Below are positions 1-8,831 of a stretch of DNA of 33,753 bases, one piece after another. The stretch covers positions 1-33,753 of the forward strand of contig JACPRN010000104.1 of NCBI GenBank assembly GCA_016189945.1, given 5' to 3'. The notes beneath the pieces were generated by a model. The model saw nothing but the letters and a program-made list of their open reading frames with translations. It was not told where the DNA came from and did not search any database. The DNA comes from Betaproteobacteria bacterium (lineage in GTDB: Bacteria > Pseudomonadota > Gammaproteobacteria > Burkholderiales > SG8-39). The translations under genes were made by a program, and so were the position numbers. Within the stretch, counting starts at the first letter, position 1; each line of letters begins with the position of its first letter.

Positions 1-1115
1 ATCTCGATCACGCTCCCCGGATGCCCCAGGTCGGCCATCAGCTCGGTAAGGCGCTTGAGCTTTTGCGCCTGCGCTTCGCGCGCATCGCCGGCGAATTCCA
101 CCAGCAGAATCGCCTTGGGTTCGCCGCGGATGAACTTCTCCGTGACCGGACGAAAAACCGGATTGGCGCGCGCCAGGCCGATCATGGTCGCATCGACCAG
201 CTCGACCGCCGCCGGGCAAAGCCGCACGATATGCTGCGGCGCCTGCATCGCGCTGGAGAACGAATCGAAGTGGCACACGCCAAGCGCCTTGTGGGCGGGG
301 AGCGGCGAGAGCTTGAGATGGATGCGCTGCGACCAGGCGAGGGTGCCCTCCGAGCCGACCAGAAGCTGCGCAAGGTTGTGCGGCGCGTCGGGCGTGACCA
401 TGTCCAGGTTGTAGCCCTGCACATGGCGCAGCACTGTCGGCCAGCGTCCGGCGATCTCCCCGGCTTCGCGGCCGGCGATGGCGTGGATGCGCGCGACCAG
501 TTCGCGGTAGGGCGCGGGGGCGGCTTCGACCTCTGCGGACGGTCCGAAGCGGTACTCGGAGCCATCCGCGAGCAGCGCGTCGATGGCGAGCACGTTGTGC
601 ACCATATTGCCGTAGGCGATCGAACGCGATCCGCAGGAGTTGTTGCCCGCCATGCCGCCCAGGGTCGCCTGTGCCGAAGTCGACACGTCCACCGGAAACC
701 ACAATCCGTGGGGTTTCAAGAGCGCGTTCAGGCGATCGAGCACCAGTCCCGGCTCGACCACCGCGGTTCGATTCGCCGGGTCGAGTGCGACCAGGCGGTT
801 GAGGTACTTGGAGGTGTCGATCACCAGCGCCGCGCCGACGGTCTGACCGCACTGCGAGGTTCCGGCCCCGCGCGCAAGCACCGGCACGCCCTCTTCGGCT
901 GCGATCTGAATCGCGATCCGCGCGTCGCGCTCGCTCTTGGGAACGACCACCCCTACCGGTTCGACCTGATAGATCGAGGCGTCGCTCGAATAGCGGCCGC
1001 GGCTGGCGGCGTCGAACAGGACCTCGCCCTCGATCTCGCGCGCGAGCCGCGCCGCGAGCGCGGAATCGCCGCGGCGCGGGTGAAACGAGACGCTGAATTC
1101 TATTGCCCGGTTCAA
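1..1115 (-). CDS. FAD-binding oxidoreductase, GlcD / D-lactate dehydrogenase-like (partial, C-terminus beyond window start)
   Basis: Reverse-strand frame is open from the window edge to about 1115: LNRAIEFSVSFHPRRGDSALAARLAREIEGEVLFDAASRGRYSSDASIYQVEPVGVVVPKS...ARGAGTSQCGQTVG...QATLGGMAGNNSCGSRSIAYGNMVHNV. Typical FAD_binding_4 motifs. Possible TTG start overlaps the stop of the upstream gene. Not in the ORF track because it runs off the edge. Confidence 0.85.
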   Translation of the reverse strand, partial: MNRAIEFSVSFHPRRGDSALAARLAREIEGEVLFDAASRGRYSSDASIYQVEPVGVVVPKSERDARIAIQIAAEEGVPVLARGAGTSQCGQTVGAALVIDTSKYLNRLVALDPANRTAVVEPGLVLDRLNALLKPHGLWFPVDVSTSAQATLGGMAGNNSCGSRSIAYGNMVHNVLAIDALLADGSEYRFGPSAEVEAAPAPYRELVARIHAIAGREAGEIAGRWPTVLRHVQGYNLDMVTPDAPHNLAQLLVGSEGTLAWSQRIHLKLSPLPAHKALGVCHFDSFSSAMQAPQHIVRLCPAAVELVDATMIGLARANPVFRPVTEKFIRGEPKAILLVEFAGDAREAQAQKLKRLTELMADLGHPGSVIE

Positions 1116-1780
1116 GCGGGGGCCGGCGAGGACCGCGGCGCTTCGCACTCGGCCTCCAGCATGGCCGCGAGCAGGACCTCGGGCTCCTGCGCGCCGGAGA
1201 CCGCGTAGCGCCGGTTGAGGACGAAGAAGGGCACCCCTTGCACGCCGAGGTTGCGCGCGGAAAGCTCGAGCGCGCGGACGCGTTCGCGCGCAGCCTCGCT
1301 CGCAAGGCAGGCGGCCACATCCTCGGGTGCGAGACCCGCTCCGATCGCGATCGCGGCCAGGGTCTCGTTCAAAGTGAGGTCTTTGGCGTCGATGAAGTAG
1401 GCGCGAAAGAGCGCTTCGACGACTTCGTCCTGCCGCCCGGCGCCCGCGGCGAGCTCGATCAGGCTGTGCGCGGCAAGGGTGTTGGGCTGGCGCGCCAGCT
1501 TGTCGAACGCAAAGGCGATGCCGACGCTTGCGCCCACCGCGGTGATGCGCCCGTAGATGTCAGCGGCGCGCGCGCCGAATTTGCGCCGCAGATATCCGGC
1601 GCGCTCGACCCCGTCGGCGGGAAGCTCGGGGTTGAGCTGGAAGGGCTGCCAGCGCACCAGCGGCGCGCTGGCCTGCGGGTTGCGCTCCCGGTACAGCTCG
1701 AGCGCAGCCGCCAGCCGGCGCTTGCCGATATAGCACCAGGGACAAACGACATCCGAAATGACCTCTATTTGAAGTCCCAC
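1112..1780 (-). CDS. DsbA family oxidoreductase (FrnE / 2-hydroxychromene-2-carboxylate isomerase-like)
   Basis: 222 aa, MGLQIEVISDVVCPWCYIGKRRL: CPWC active site near the N-terminus; GVQGVPFFVLN cis-Pro motif. GTG start. Confidence 0.9.
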   Translation of the reverse strand: MGLQIEVISDVVCPWCYIGKRRLAAALELYRERNPQASAPLVRWQPFQLNPELPADGVERAGYLRRKFGARAADIYGRITAVGASVGIAFAFDKLARQPNTLAAHSLIELAAGAGRQDEVVEALFRAYFIDAKDLTLNETLAAIAIGAGLAPEDVAACLASEAARERVRALELSARNLGVQGVPFFVLNRRYAVSGAQEPEVLLAAMLEAECEAPRSSPAPA

Positions 1781-1870
1781 GTTGAATCCGCTTGGAATGA
1801 AACGGCGATCATACCCGTTTGCCCGTGGCTGGGACGCATGCCGGCGCGGCGGGAAAAGCGGACTCGGACT

Positions 1871-1940
1871 TGGTCAGACCCTATTTTTCGGAAAAGGATT
1901 GGGGGCAAGGCCCATTTTTTGGAAGAATGGGGCTGACCCT
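1871..1940. repeat. Imperfect inverted-repeat element with GGTCAGACCC / GGGGCTGACCC ends
   Basis: Left end GGTCAGACCCTATTTTTCGGAAAA; reverse complement of right end GGTCAGCCCCATTCTTCCAAAAAA. Lies between divergent genes. Confidence 0.5.
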
Positions 1941-1958
1941 TTACTTGAGGACCAAACC

Positions 1959-3152
1959 ATGAGCTACCGCAGCGGTCGCCATTTCCTTCAGATTCCCGGT
2001 CCGACCAATGTGCCCGAGCGGGTATTGCGCGCCATCGACCGAGCGACCATCGATCACCGCGGTCCCGAATTCGGCCGCATGGGGCTGGAGATCATCGAGG
2101 GCCTGCAGTTCGTGTTCCGCTCCAAGCAGCCGGTGATCATCTTTCCGGCCTCGGGGACCGGCGCCTGGGAGGCGGCCCTGGTCAACACGCTCTCCCCCCG
2201 CGACCGGGTGCTGATGGTCGAAACCGGGCATTTCGCCGCGCTGTGGAGCCGCATGGCGGCCCGGCTGGGGCTCGAGGTGGAGATGATCGCCACCGACTGG
2301 CGCCACGGCGCCGATCCGGCCGCGGTCGAGCAAAAGCTGAAGCAAGACACGGGTCGCTCGATCCGCGCCGTCTGCGTGGTGCACAACGAAACCTCGACCG
2401 GGGTCACGAGCCGGATCGCGGCGCTGCGGCGCGCGATCGACGCCGCGGGGCACCCGGCTCTGTTCATGGTCGATACCATCTCATCGCTCGCCTCGATCGA
2501 TTACCGCCACGACGAATGGGGGGTCGATGTGACCGTCGCCGGATCGCAGAAAGGCCTGATGCTGCCGCCCGGACTCTCGTTCAACTGCGCGAGCCAAAAA
2601 GCGCTCGCCGCGGCGAAATCGGCCAAGCTGCCCAAATCGTACTGGGGCTGGGAGGAAATGCTCGCGGCGAACAAGAACGGTTACTTTCCCTATACCCCCG
2701 CGACCAACCTGCTCTACGGCCTGCGCGAAGCACTGGCGATGCTCAAGGAGGAAGGACTGGAGGCGGTGTTTGCGCGCCATGCGCGTCACGCCGAGGCCAC
2801 GCGCCGCGCGGTCCGCGCCTGGGGCCTGGAGGTGCTGTGCTTGGAGTCGGCCGAATACTCCAATTCGCTCACCGCCGTGCTCCTGCCGGCCGGAGGCGAT
2901 GCCGACCGCCTGCGCCAGATCATCCTGGAGGCATTCGACCTGTCGCTCGGCACCGGGCTGGGCAAGCTCGCGGGCAAGGTGTTTCGCATCGGTCATCTGG
3001 GCGATTTCAACGACCTCATGCTCGCCGGCACCCTCGCCGGGGTCGAAATGGGGCTCGCGCTTGCCGGGATATCGCACCGCGGGGACGGGGTGCGCGCCGC
3101 GCTTGAGTATCTGGGCGAATGCGCGCGCGCGGGCCGCCGCCAGGCTGCCTGA
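1959..3152 (+). CDS. sgaA: Serine--glyoxylate aminotransferase-like, class V PLP aminotransferase
   Basis: MSYRSGRHFLQIPGPTNVPERVLRAIDRATIDHRGPEF...GSQKGLMLPPGLSF (PLP lysine). The ORF-track start at 1782 would read through the repeat element; ATG at 1959 preferred. Confidence 0.85.
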   Translation: MSYRSGRHFLQIPGPTNVPERVLRAIDRATIDHRGPEFGRMGLEIIEGLQFVFRSKQPVIIFPASGTGAWEAALVNTLSPRDRVLMVETGHFAALWSRMAARLGLEVEMIATDWRHGADPAAVEQKLKQDTGRSIRAVCVVHNETSTGVTSRIAALRRAIDAAGHPALFMVDTISSLASIDYRHDEWGVDVTVAGSQKGLMLPPGLSFNCASQKALAAAKSAKLPKSYWGWEEMLAANKNGYFPYTPATNLLYGLREALAMLKEEGLEAVFARHARHAEATRRAVRAWGLEVLCLESAEYSNSLTAVLLPAGGDADRLRQIILEAFDLSLGTGLGKLAGKVFRIGHLGDFNDLMLAGTLAGVEMGLALAGISHRGDGVRAALEYLGECARAGRRQAA

Positions 3153-3202
3153 ACGAATCGCAGTCGGCCTTGTCTTCAATTCATCGCTCGAGGAGGAAGA
3201 CT

Positions 3203-4192
3203 ATGAGATTCGCGAAGTTGTCCGTGTTCCTCGGCAGTGCCGTCCTCTCTCTCGGGCTGTGGCCCGCAGCAGGGCTGGCGCAGCAGCCCGTAACCATCCG
3301 GCTCGGCCACGTGGGCTTCCCCGGATCGCTCTTCGACATCGTGAGCACCAGGTTCGCCCGAGATGTGAACGCGGCGCTGAAGGGCCGGGTGGAGGTGAGG
3401 GTGTTTCACTCGAGCCAGCTCGGCACCGACGAGCAGATGATCAAGGGGATCAGGGTCGGCGCCCCGGAGATGGCCTACCCGTCCACGATCATGAGCACGG
3501 TGGACCAGCGCTACGGCGTCTTCGAGATGCCGTACATCATCGTCAACCGCGCCCACATGAAGAAGGTGGCGGAGAACAAGGAAGTTCAGAAGGCGTTGTT
3601 CGATGGCCTGCCGGCGCGGGGTATCCGGCTGCTGGGCGTGTGGGAGAACGGCTTTCGCCACATCACGAACAACCTGCGCCCAATCGTCCGCCCCGAGGAT
3701 CTCAAGGGGATCAAGCTGCGCGTGCCGGGCGGAGTCTGGCGCGTGAAGATGTTCCAGGCCTACGGCGCCAACCCTTCGCCTATGCCCTTCGCCGAGGTCT
3801 ACTCGGCGCTCCAGTCCGGAGTGATGGACGCTCAGGAAAATCCATTTCCCCAGATCCATTCGGCCAAGTTCCAGGAGGTGCAGAAGTTCCTCTCGCTGAC
3901 GGGCCATGTCTACACGCCAGGCTACCTCATCGTAAACGAGGCCTTCTGGCAGAAACTCCCCAAGGATGTCCAGCAGACGATCGCCAAGATCGCCTGGGCT
4001 ACGGGCGATTTCGCTCGCTCCGAGGGCGAGCGGCTGGACCGGGAACTCATTTCCAAGCTCGCGCCCCCGATGAGGGTCAACGAGGCGGACAAAGAGGCCT
4101 TCATCAAGGCGTCGAGCGCAGTCTATGAGGAGTTCGGCAAGCAGATTCCTGGCGGCGCGGACCTGATCAGGATCATCCAGTCCCTGCGCTGA
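3203..4192 (+). CDS. dctP: TRAP transporter substrate-binding protein DctP family
   Basis: Signal peptide MRFAKLSVFLGSAVLSLGLWPAAGLAQQ, then IRLGHVGFPGSLF...LRVPGGVWRVKMFQAYGANPSPMPFAEVYSALQSGVMDAQENPF. SD AGGAGGAAG upstream. Confidence 0.92.
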   Translation: MRFAKLSVFLGSAVLSLGLWPAAGLAQQPVTIRLGHVGFPGSLFDIVSTRFARDVNAALKGRVEVRVFHSSQLGTDEQMIKGIRVGAPEMAYPSTIMSTVDQRYGVFEMPYIIVNRAHMKKVAENKEVQKALFDGLPARGIRLLGVWENGFRHITNNLRPIVRPEDLKGIKLRVPGGVWRVKMFQAYGANPSPMPFAEVYSALQSGVMDAQENPFPQIHSAKFQEVQKFLSLTGHVYTPGYLIVNEAFWQKLPKDVQQTIAKIAWATGDFARSEGERLDRELISKLAPPMRVNEADKEAFIKASSAVYEEFGKQIPGGADLIRIIQSLR

Positions 4193-4707
4193 TGGAGAAG
4201 CTGCTCGGGCGGCTCGTCGCCCTCATCGAGTGGTGGACCGTTTGCCTTCTTGCGGCGATGTGGGTGGTCGTCTGCCTCGGGGTCTTCTTCCGCTACGTGC
4301 TCAACGCGTCATTGGTCTGGTATGACGAGTTCGCCTCCTACCTGCTCGTCTGGCTGACTTTTTTCGGCGCCGTTGTCGCGGCTTACCACCGGCGTCATAT
4401 CGGGTTCGAGCTGGTAGTGGACAAGCTGGCTCCGTGGGCACGCCGGGCCGTGGACTTCGTCGGCGAGGCTGCCGTGCTCGGCTTCCAGTTCGTGCTCTTG
4501 TACTACGGCTGGATCCTCGCGCAGAGGATGGGCGACGAGACCGCCATCTCGCTCCCCTGGGTGAAGGTCGTCTGGGTGAACAGCGTGATGCCCATCACCG
4601 GGGGCCTCATGTTCCTGATCAGTCTCACGCGACTTGCCGGCATTTTGTCCCGGCGGCCGAATGCACAGGAGGCCCAAGGAACGTGGAGTGGCTCATCCTC
4701 GGAGTGA
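4192..4707 (+). CDS. dctQ: TRAP transporter small permease DctQ
   Basis: 171 aa, multiple TM segments, WYDEFASYLLVWLTFFGAVVAAYHRRHIGFE. ATGA overlap with dctP. Confidence 0.9.
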   Translation: MEKLLGRLVALIEWWTVCLLAAMWVVVCLGVFFRYVLNASLVWYDEFASYLLVWLTFFGAVVAAYHRRHIGFELVVDKLAPWARRAVDFVGEAAVLGFQFVLLYYGWILAQRMGDETAISLPWVKVVWVNSVMPITGGLMFLISLTRLAGILSRRPNAQEAQGTWSGSSSE

Positions 4708-5960
4708 TCGTTCTCCTCACCGTCATCAACGTCCCGATCGGGTTCGCGCTCTCGATCGCGACCATCGTCGCCATCCTCTGGACGGGCAGCGCGTCGCTCA
4801 GCGTCGTTCCCCTGAACCTCTTCTCCGGAGCCTCGAGCTTCCCGCTGCTCGCGATCCCGCTCTTCATCCTGGCCGGGGGGCTCATGGAGACCTCGGGCAT
4901 TTCCCAACGCCTGGTGAACCTGGCGAACAGCCTGGTGGGCTTCATCCGCGGGGGGCTCGCCATGGTCGCGGTCGTCGCCACCATGATCCAGAGCGAGATC
5001 TCGGGCTCATCGGTGGCCGATGCCGCCGCCATCGGCAAGGTGGTGATCCCGGCGATGGAAAAACGCGGGTACCCGCGGACCCTGAGCGCAGCCATCGTCT
5101 CCAACGCAGCGTCGGCGGCTATCCTCATCCCACCGTCGATCCCCATGATCATCTATGCGTGGATGGCCGAGGTCTCGATAGCGAAGCTGTTCTTTGCCGG
5201 TTTCCTCCCGGGCTTCGTAACTTGCGTGGCGATGATGGGCCTGTGCTACTACTACGCGCGCAAGTACAACCTCCCCAAGGAGCAGAAGTTCTCCATCCGC
5301 GAGGTGGGCCGCTCGACGTTTCACGCCTTCTGGGCCCTCTTCATTCCGATCGTGATCTGGGTCGGGATCCTGGGCGGGATTGCCACCGCGACGGAGGTGG
5401 CCGCTCTGGCCGTGGCGGCGGCATTGATCATCGGAATCTTCATCTACCGAGAGCTTTCGGGAGGCCAGACGCTCAAGATCCTCAGGGAGTCGTCCAGCCA
5501 GACGGCCACGGTCATGCTCATCGTGGCCTCCTCGGCGGTGCTCGGGTGGTTCCTCACCAGCGAGCAGGTCCCGCAAAAGTTTGCGCGGATGATCCTGGAG
5601 ACGACTTCCGACAAGTTCCTGATCCTCCTCTTCCTGAACCTCTTTTTCTTCGTGACGGGAATGTTCCTGCACTCTGCGGCGGCCATCATCCTCATCGTGC
5701 CCATCGTGCTTCCGCTCGTGCGCCAGATCGGCGTGGACCCGATCCACTTCGGCATCATCGTGACCATCAACCTCGGCGTCGGGCAGCAGACCCCGCCGGT
5801 GGCGACCGTGCTGTTCACCACGGCGGCCATCGCGCGCCTGCCGTTCTGGGCCGTCTTCCGGGTGGGGTGGCCTTTCACCGTCGTGCTCGCGCTGGTGACG
5901 TTGCTCGTGACCTACGTGCCGTGGATCAGCCTGGGTCCGGTAAGCTGGATCAACTGGTGA
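4683..5960 (+). CDS. dctM: TRAP transporter large permease DctM
   Basis: VEWLILGVIVLLTVINVPIGFALSIATIV...SGSSVADAAAIGKVVIPAMEKRGYPRTLSAAIVSNAASAAILIPPSIPMIIYAW. GTG start inside the end of dctQ. Confidence 0.9.
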   Translation: MEWLILGVIVLLTVINVPIGFALSIATIVAILWTGSASLSVVPLNLFSGASSFPLLAIPLFILAGGLMETSGISQRLVNLANSLVGFIRGGLAMVAVVATMIQSEISGSSVADAAAIGKVVIPAMEKRGYPRTLSAAIVSNAASAAILIPPSIPMIIYAWMAEVSIAKLFFAGFLPGFVTCVAMMGLCYYYARKYNLPKEQKFSIREVGRSTFHAFWALFIPIVIWVGILGGIATATEVAALAVAAALIIGIFIYRELSGGQTLKILRESSSQTATVMLIVASSAVLGWFLTSEQVPQKFARMILETTSDKFLILLFLNLFFFVTGMFLHSAAAIILIVPIVLPLVRQIGVDPIHFGIIVTINLGVGQQTPPVATVLFTTAAIARLPFWAVFRVGWPFTVVLALVTLLVTYVPWISLGPVSWINW

Positions 5961-6012
5961 GCCAGGCGTTCTTGCCGTTCCACGTCTGAGGTCTCGTTTT
6001 GGAGTATCCGCT

Positions 6013-6792
6013 ATGTCCGGAACTGTTCTGGTCACGCGACAAGGCGACATCGCCACCGTAATCCTCGACAACGCCGAGCGCATGAATGCGCTTTCCCATC
6101 CCATGTGGGAGCGGCTCGGGCAGGCGATGACCGAACTCTCGGGCGACGAATCGTTGCGCTGCGTCGTGCTGCGCGGCGCCGGAGCGAAAGCCTTCGCCGC
6201 CGGCGCCGACATCGCCGAATTCGAGCGCGAGCGGGCCGACTCGAAACAAGCCAAGCGCTACGGTCGCGCGGTCGAACGTACCCTGCGATCACTCTCGCTC
6301 TGCAGACACCCCGTGCTCGCCATGATCCAGGGCGTGTGCGTCGGCGGAGGGCTGGAGATCGCGGCGACCTGCGACCTGCGCATCTGCGGAGAATCCTCGC
6401 GCTTTGGCGTGCCGGTGAAGAGCCTCGGGCTGGTGATGGGCTACGGCGAGCTGAAAGGCCTGATCGATCTGTGCGGGAAAGCGGTTGCGCTCGAAATCGC
6501 GCTCGAAGGCCGGGTGTTCGGCGCCTTGGAGGCCAGGGAGAAAGGACTGGTCAACCGCGTGGTGCCCGACGGCGGGGTGGAGGAGGAGGCCTACGCGAGC
6601 GCAAGGCGCATCGCCGAGGGGGCGCCGCTTGCGGCGCGCTGGCACAAGAAGTTCGCCAACCGGCTGATGCAGCCAAAGCCCGTTTCGCGCGCCGAACGCG
6701 ACGAAGCCTATGCCTGCTTCGATACCGAGGACTTCCGCATCGGCTTGCGGGCGTTCCTCGCCAAGCAAAGGCCGCAATTCAAGGGTCGTTGA
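6013..6792 (+). CDS. Enoyl-CoA hydratase/isomerase (crotonase) family protein
   Basis: MSGTVLVTRQGDIATVILDNAERMNALSHPMWERL...AFAAGADIAEF...GVCVGGGLEIAATCDLRIC. Confidence 0.9.
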   Translation: MSGTVLVTRQGDIATVILDNAERMNALSHPMWERLGQAMTELSGDESLRCVVLRGAGAKAFAAGADIAEFERERADSKQAKRYGRAVERTLRSLSLCRHPVLAMIQGVCVGGGLEIAATCDLRICGESSRFGVPVKSLGLVMGYGELKGLIDLCGKAVALEIALEGRVFGALEAREKGLVNRVVPDGGVEEEAYASARRIAEGAPLAARWHKKFANRLMQPKPVSRAERDEAYACFDTEDFRIGLRAFLAKQRPQFKGR

Positions 6793-6826
6793 AAGGGCAC
6801 GCCTGGCGCGCCTGCGGCCGACGAAT

Positions 6827-8701
6827 TCAGGGCTGCGCTTCGACGATCACGCGCGTTCCCTTTTCGGGCATCGATTCGATGCGACACTTGCCGCCGATCG
6901 CTTCGGCCCGTTCGCGCATGGAGAGCAGTCCGAGCCCGAGCGACTTTCCGCTCTGGCGCAACTCCGCCGAATCGAATCCGCTCCCGTTGTCCGCGATCGA
7001 CAACTCGATGCGCTCGGAATCGCTGTGAAGATCGACGGCGACCGCGCTCGCGCCGGAGTGCTTGGCGCAATTCATCAGCGCTTCCTGGGTGATGCGATAG
7101 AGCGCGATTTCCTTTTCCGCCGGCAACCTGACCGCAGGGGCTTGCCCGTTCACCGTGACCGCGATATCGGTCCTGGCGCGGAATTTTTCTCCCAGGTCTT
7201 TGAGCGCAGGCAGCAGGCCCATGTAGTCGAGCACCGCCGGATGCAGTTCCGAGCTGATTTCCCTCGTGGTTATCTGCGCGTCTTCGGCGAGGCCCGAGCA
7301 GTCGGAGATCCGGTCGCCCAGCCGCGCGAGATCATCCGGGCAAAGCTGCTTTCCGACGATTTCGAGATCGAGGCGGATCGCGGTCAGATTCGATGACACG
7401 CGGTCGTGAAGTTCGCGCGCCAGGCGCCGCTGTTCGGCCTCGAGCACCGCCACCATGCGCCGCGTGCCCTGCTGCAGGCGATCGGCGTAGCTCAACACCG
7501 AGGCCTCGGCGCGTTTGCGCTCCGCGATCTCGGCCTCGAGCTGCCGGTTGGCGGCGAGCAGCTCATCGGTTCGCTCGCGCACGCGCGCCTCGAGACCCTG
7601 GTTGAGCTCACGGATCTTGTCGTCGGCGCTCTGCCGTTCCAGCTCGAGCCGGTTGAGGTTATCGACCAGGCGGCCGACTTCGTCTTGGCGCGCGACCGGG
7701 ATCGGCGCGAAAGGCGTTTTGCCCGCGGACATGCGCTTGATCGCGCGCGTTGCCTCGTCGAGCGGCGCCATCTGGCGCCTGAGAACCAAGATCAGCAGTA
7801 ACACCGCGAGAAGCGAGATGAGCGCAGCGGTCAGGTAGATCTGTTTCGTGAACGAACGGACCGGCGCAAAAGCCTCCTCGGTGGTGATGTTCGCAATCAC
7901 GATCCATCCGGCGCTCTTCAATTTTCGGCTCACGCCGAGCACCTCGACGCCGGAGCGGGTCACGGTGATGCCGGCGCCTTCGTAGCCCTCATCGAGTCGC
8001 CGGTCGAGCATGCGGCTGGCACCTCTGGGACTCATGGGAGTCATGATCAGGCTCTGATCGGTGGCCGATACCACCAGCCGGTCGCCGGGGGAAACGACGA
8101 GGAAATTGCCGCTCTTGCCGATCCTCGCCTCGTGGAGTTTGCCGAACAGCTCGGTCTCCGAGCTGATGACAGGTGCGACCAGCGCGCCGCTCACGGCGCC
8201 GTAGGCGTCGTGCAGAGGCACTGCGATCGGGATGAGGGGGTGCGAGGAAAATCGCCCGGCCACGATGGGAGAACCGACCAGCGGCTTGTCGCCGGCCATC
8301 ACGTCGCGAAAATACGCCTGGCCTCCGAGCAGGCCGCCGCGGCGCGCCATGAAGCTCGGTGCGTGATCGGCGACGATGATCCCGTCGCGGTTGACCACCA
8401 CGACACCGAGGTGAAACAGCGTGATGGAGGGGTTACGGTGATCCAGAAGGCGCTGAATCTGCGGCGGGCCGGCGTTGCGCTCGAAAATCATCCCCGCGGC
8501 AATTTCCTTGAGCGATTCGATGCGAAACCGCAGCGCCGCGTCCAGCTCGTCGGCGACGTAGTTGACTTGCGCCGACAATTGCTCCGATATCAGTTTCTCG
8601 ATATCGGACTGGAGCACCGCGGCCATGCGCGTGGCAAAGCCCCAGAAGCCCGCGATCAGCAGAGTCATCACCAGCAGCAGAATGCGGGCCTTCAGGCTCA
8701 T
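6827..8701 (-). CDS. Membrane sensor histidine kinase (periplasmic cache-like domain, HAMP, HisKA_3, HATPase)
   Basis: TM1 ARILLLVMTLLIAGFWGFA; TM2 IYLTAALISLLAVLLLILVL; LARELHDRVSSNLTAIRLDLE (HisKA_3 H-box); IADNGSGFD (N/G box). ATG at 8701. Confidence 0.9.
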   Translation of the reverse strand: MSLKARILLLVMTLLIAGFWGFATRMAAVLQSDIEKLISEQLSAQVNYVADELDAALRFRIESLKEIAAGMIFERNAGPPQIQRLLDHRNPSITLFHLGVVVVNRDGIIVADHAPSFMARRGGLLGGQAYFRDVMAGDKPLVGSPIVAGRFSSHPLIPIAVPLHDAYGAVSGALVAPVISSETELFGKLHEARIGKSGNFLVVSPGDRLVVSATDQSLIMTPMSPRGASRMLDRRLDEGYEGAGITVTRSGVEVLGVSRKLKSAGWIVIANITTEEAFAPVRSFTKQIYLTAALISLLAVLLLILVLRRQMAPLDEATRAIKRMSAGKTPFAPIPVARQDEVGRLVDNLNRLELERQSADDKIRELNQGLEARVRERTDELLAANRQLEAEIAERKRAEASVLSYADRLQQGTRRMVAVLEAEQRRLARELHDRVSSNLTAIRLDLEIVGKQLCPDDLARLGDRISDCSGLAEDAQITTREISSELHPAVLDYMGLLPALKDLGEKFRARTDIAVTVNGQAPAVRLPAEKEIALYRITQEALMNCAKHSGASAVAVDLHSDSERIELSIADNGSGFDSAELRQSGKSLGLGLLSMRERAEAIGGKCRIESMPEKGTRVIVEAQP

Positions 8702-8797
8702 CGGCACGGGCAGTGGCCATGGTTTGGAGCATCGCCGGGGCGCCGCCTTTCTTGACGCGGCGGGCGGCCCCTCATACGATGACGCGCTCATTCTACC

Positions 8798-8813
8798 GCG
8801 GGCCCGGGCCCGC
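8798..8813. promoter_or_regulatory. Perfect 16-bp palindrome GCGGGCCCGGGCCCGC in the kinase/matB divergent intergenic region
   Basis: Read directly. Adjacent to a minus-strand TAGAAT (8795..8790) that could be the -10 of the sensor kinase. Confidence 0.35.
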
Positions 8814-8831
8814 AAATACCGCAATGCCGCC

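Noticed and set aside
21-1208. 395-aa plus-strand ORF at the window start
   Set aside because: Antisense to the GlcD-like gene, whose reverse-strand motifs (LGGMAGNNSCGSRSIAYGNM) are unambiguous.
3203-5960. TRAP block seems stylistically different in codon usage from its neighbours, suggesting horizontal acquisition
   Set aside because: Impression only; GC3 and codon-usage statistics were not computed, so not claimed.
5007-6254. 415-aa minus-strand ORF antisense to dctM and the crotonase
   Set aside because: His/Asp/Glu/Arg-rich shadow translation of a membrane-protein gene.
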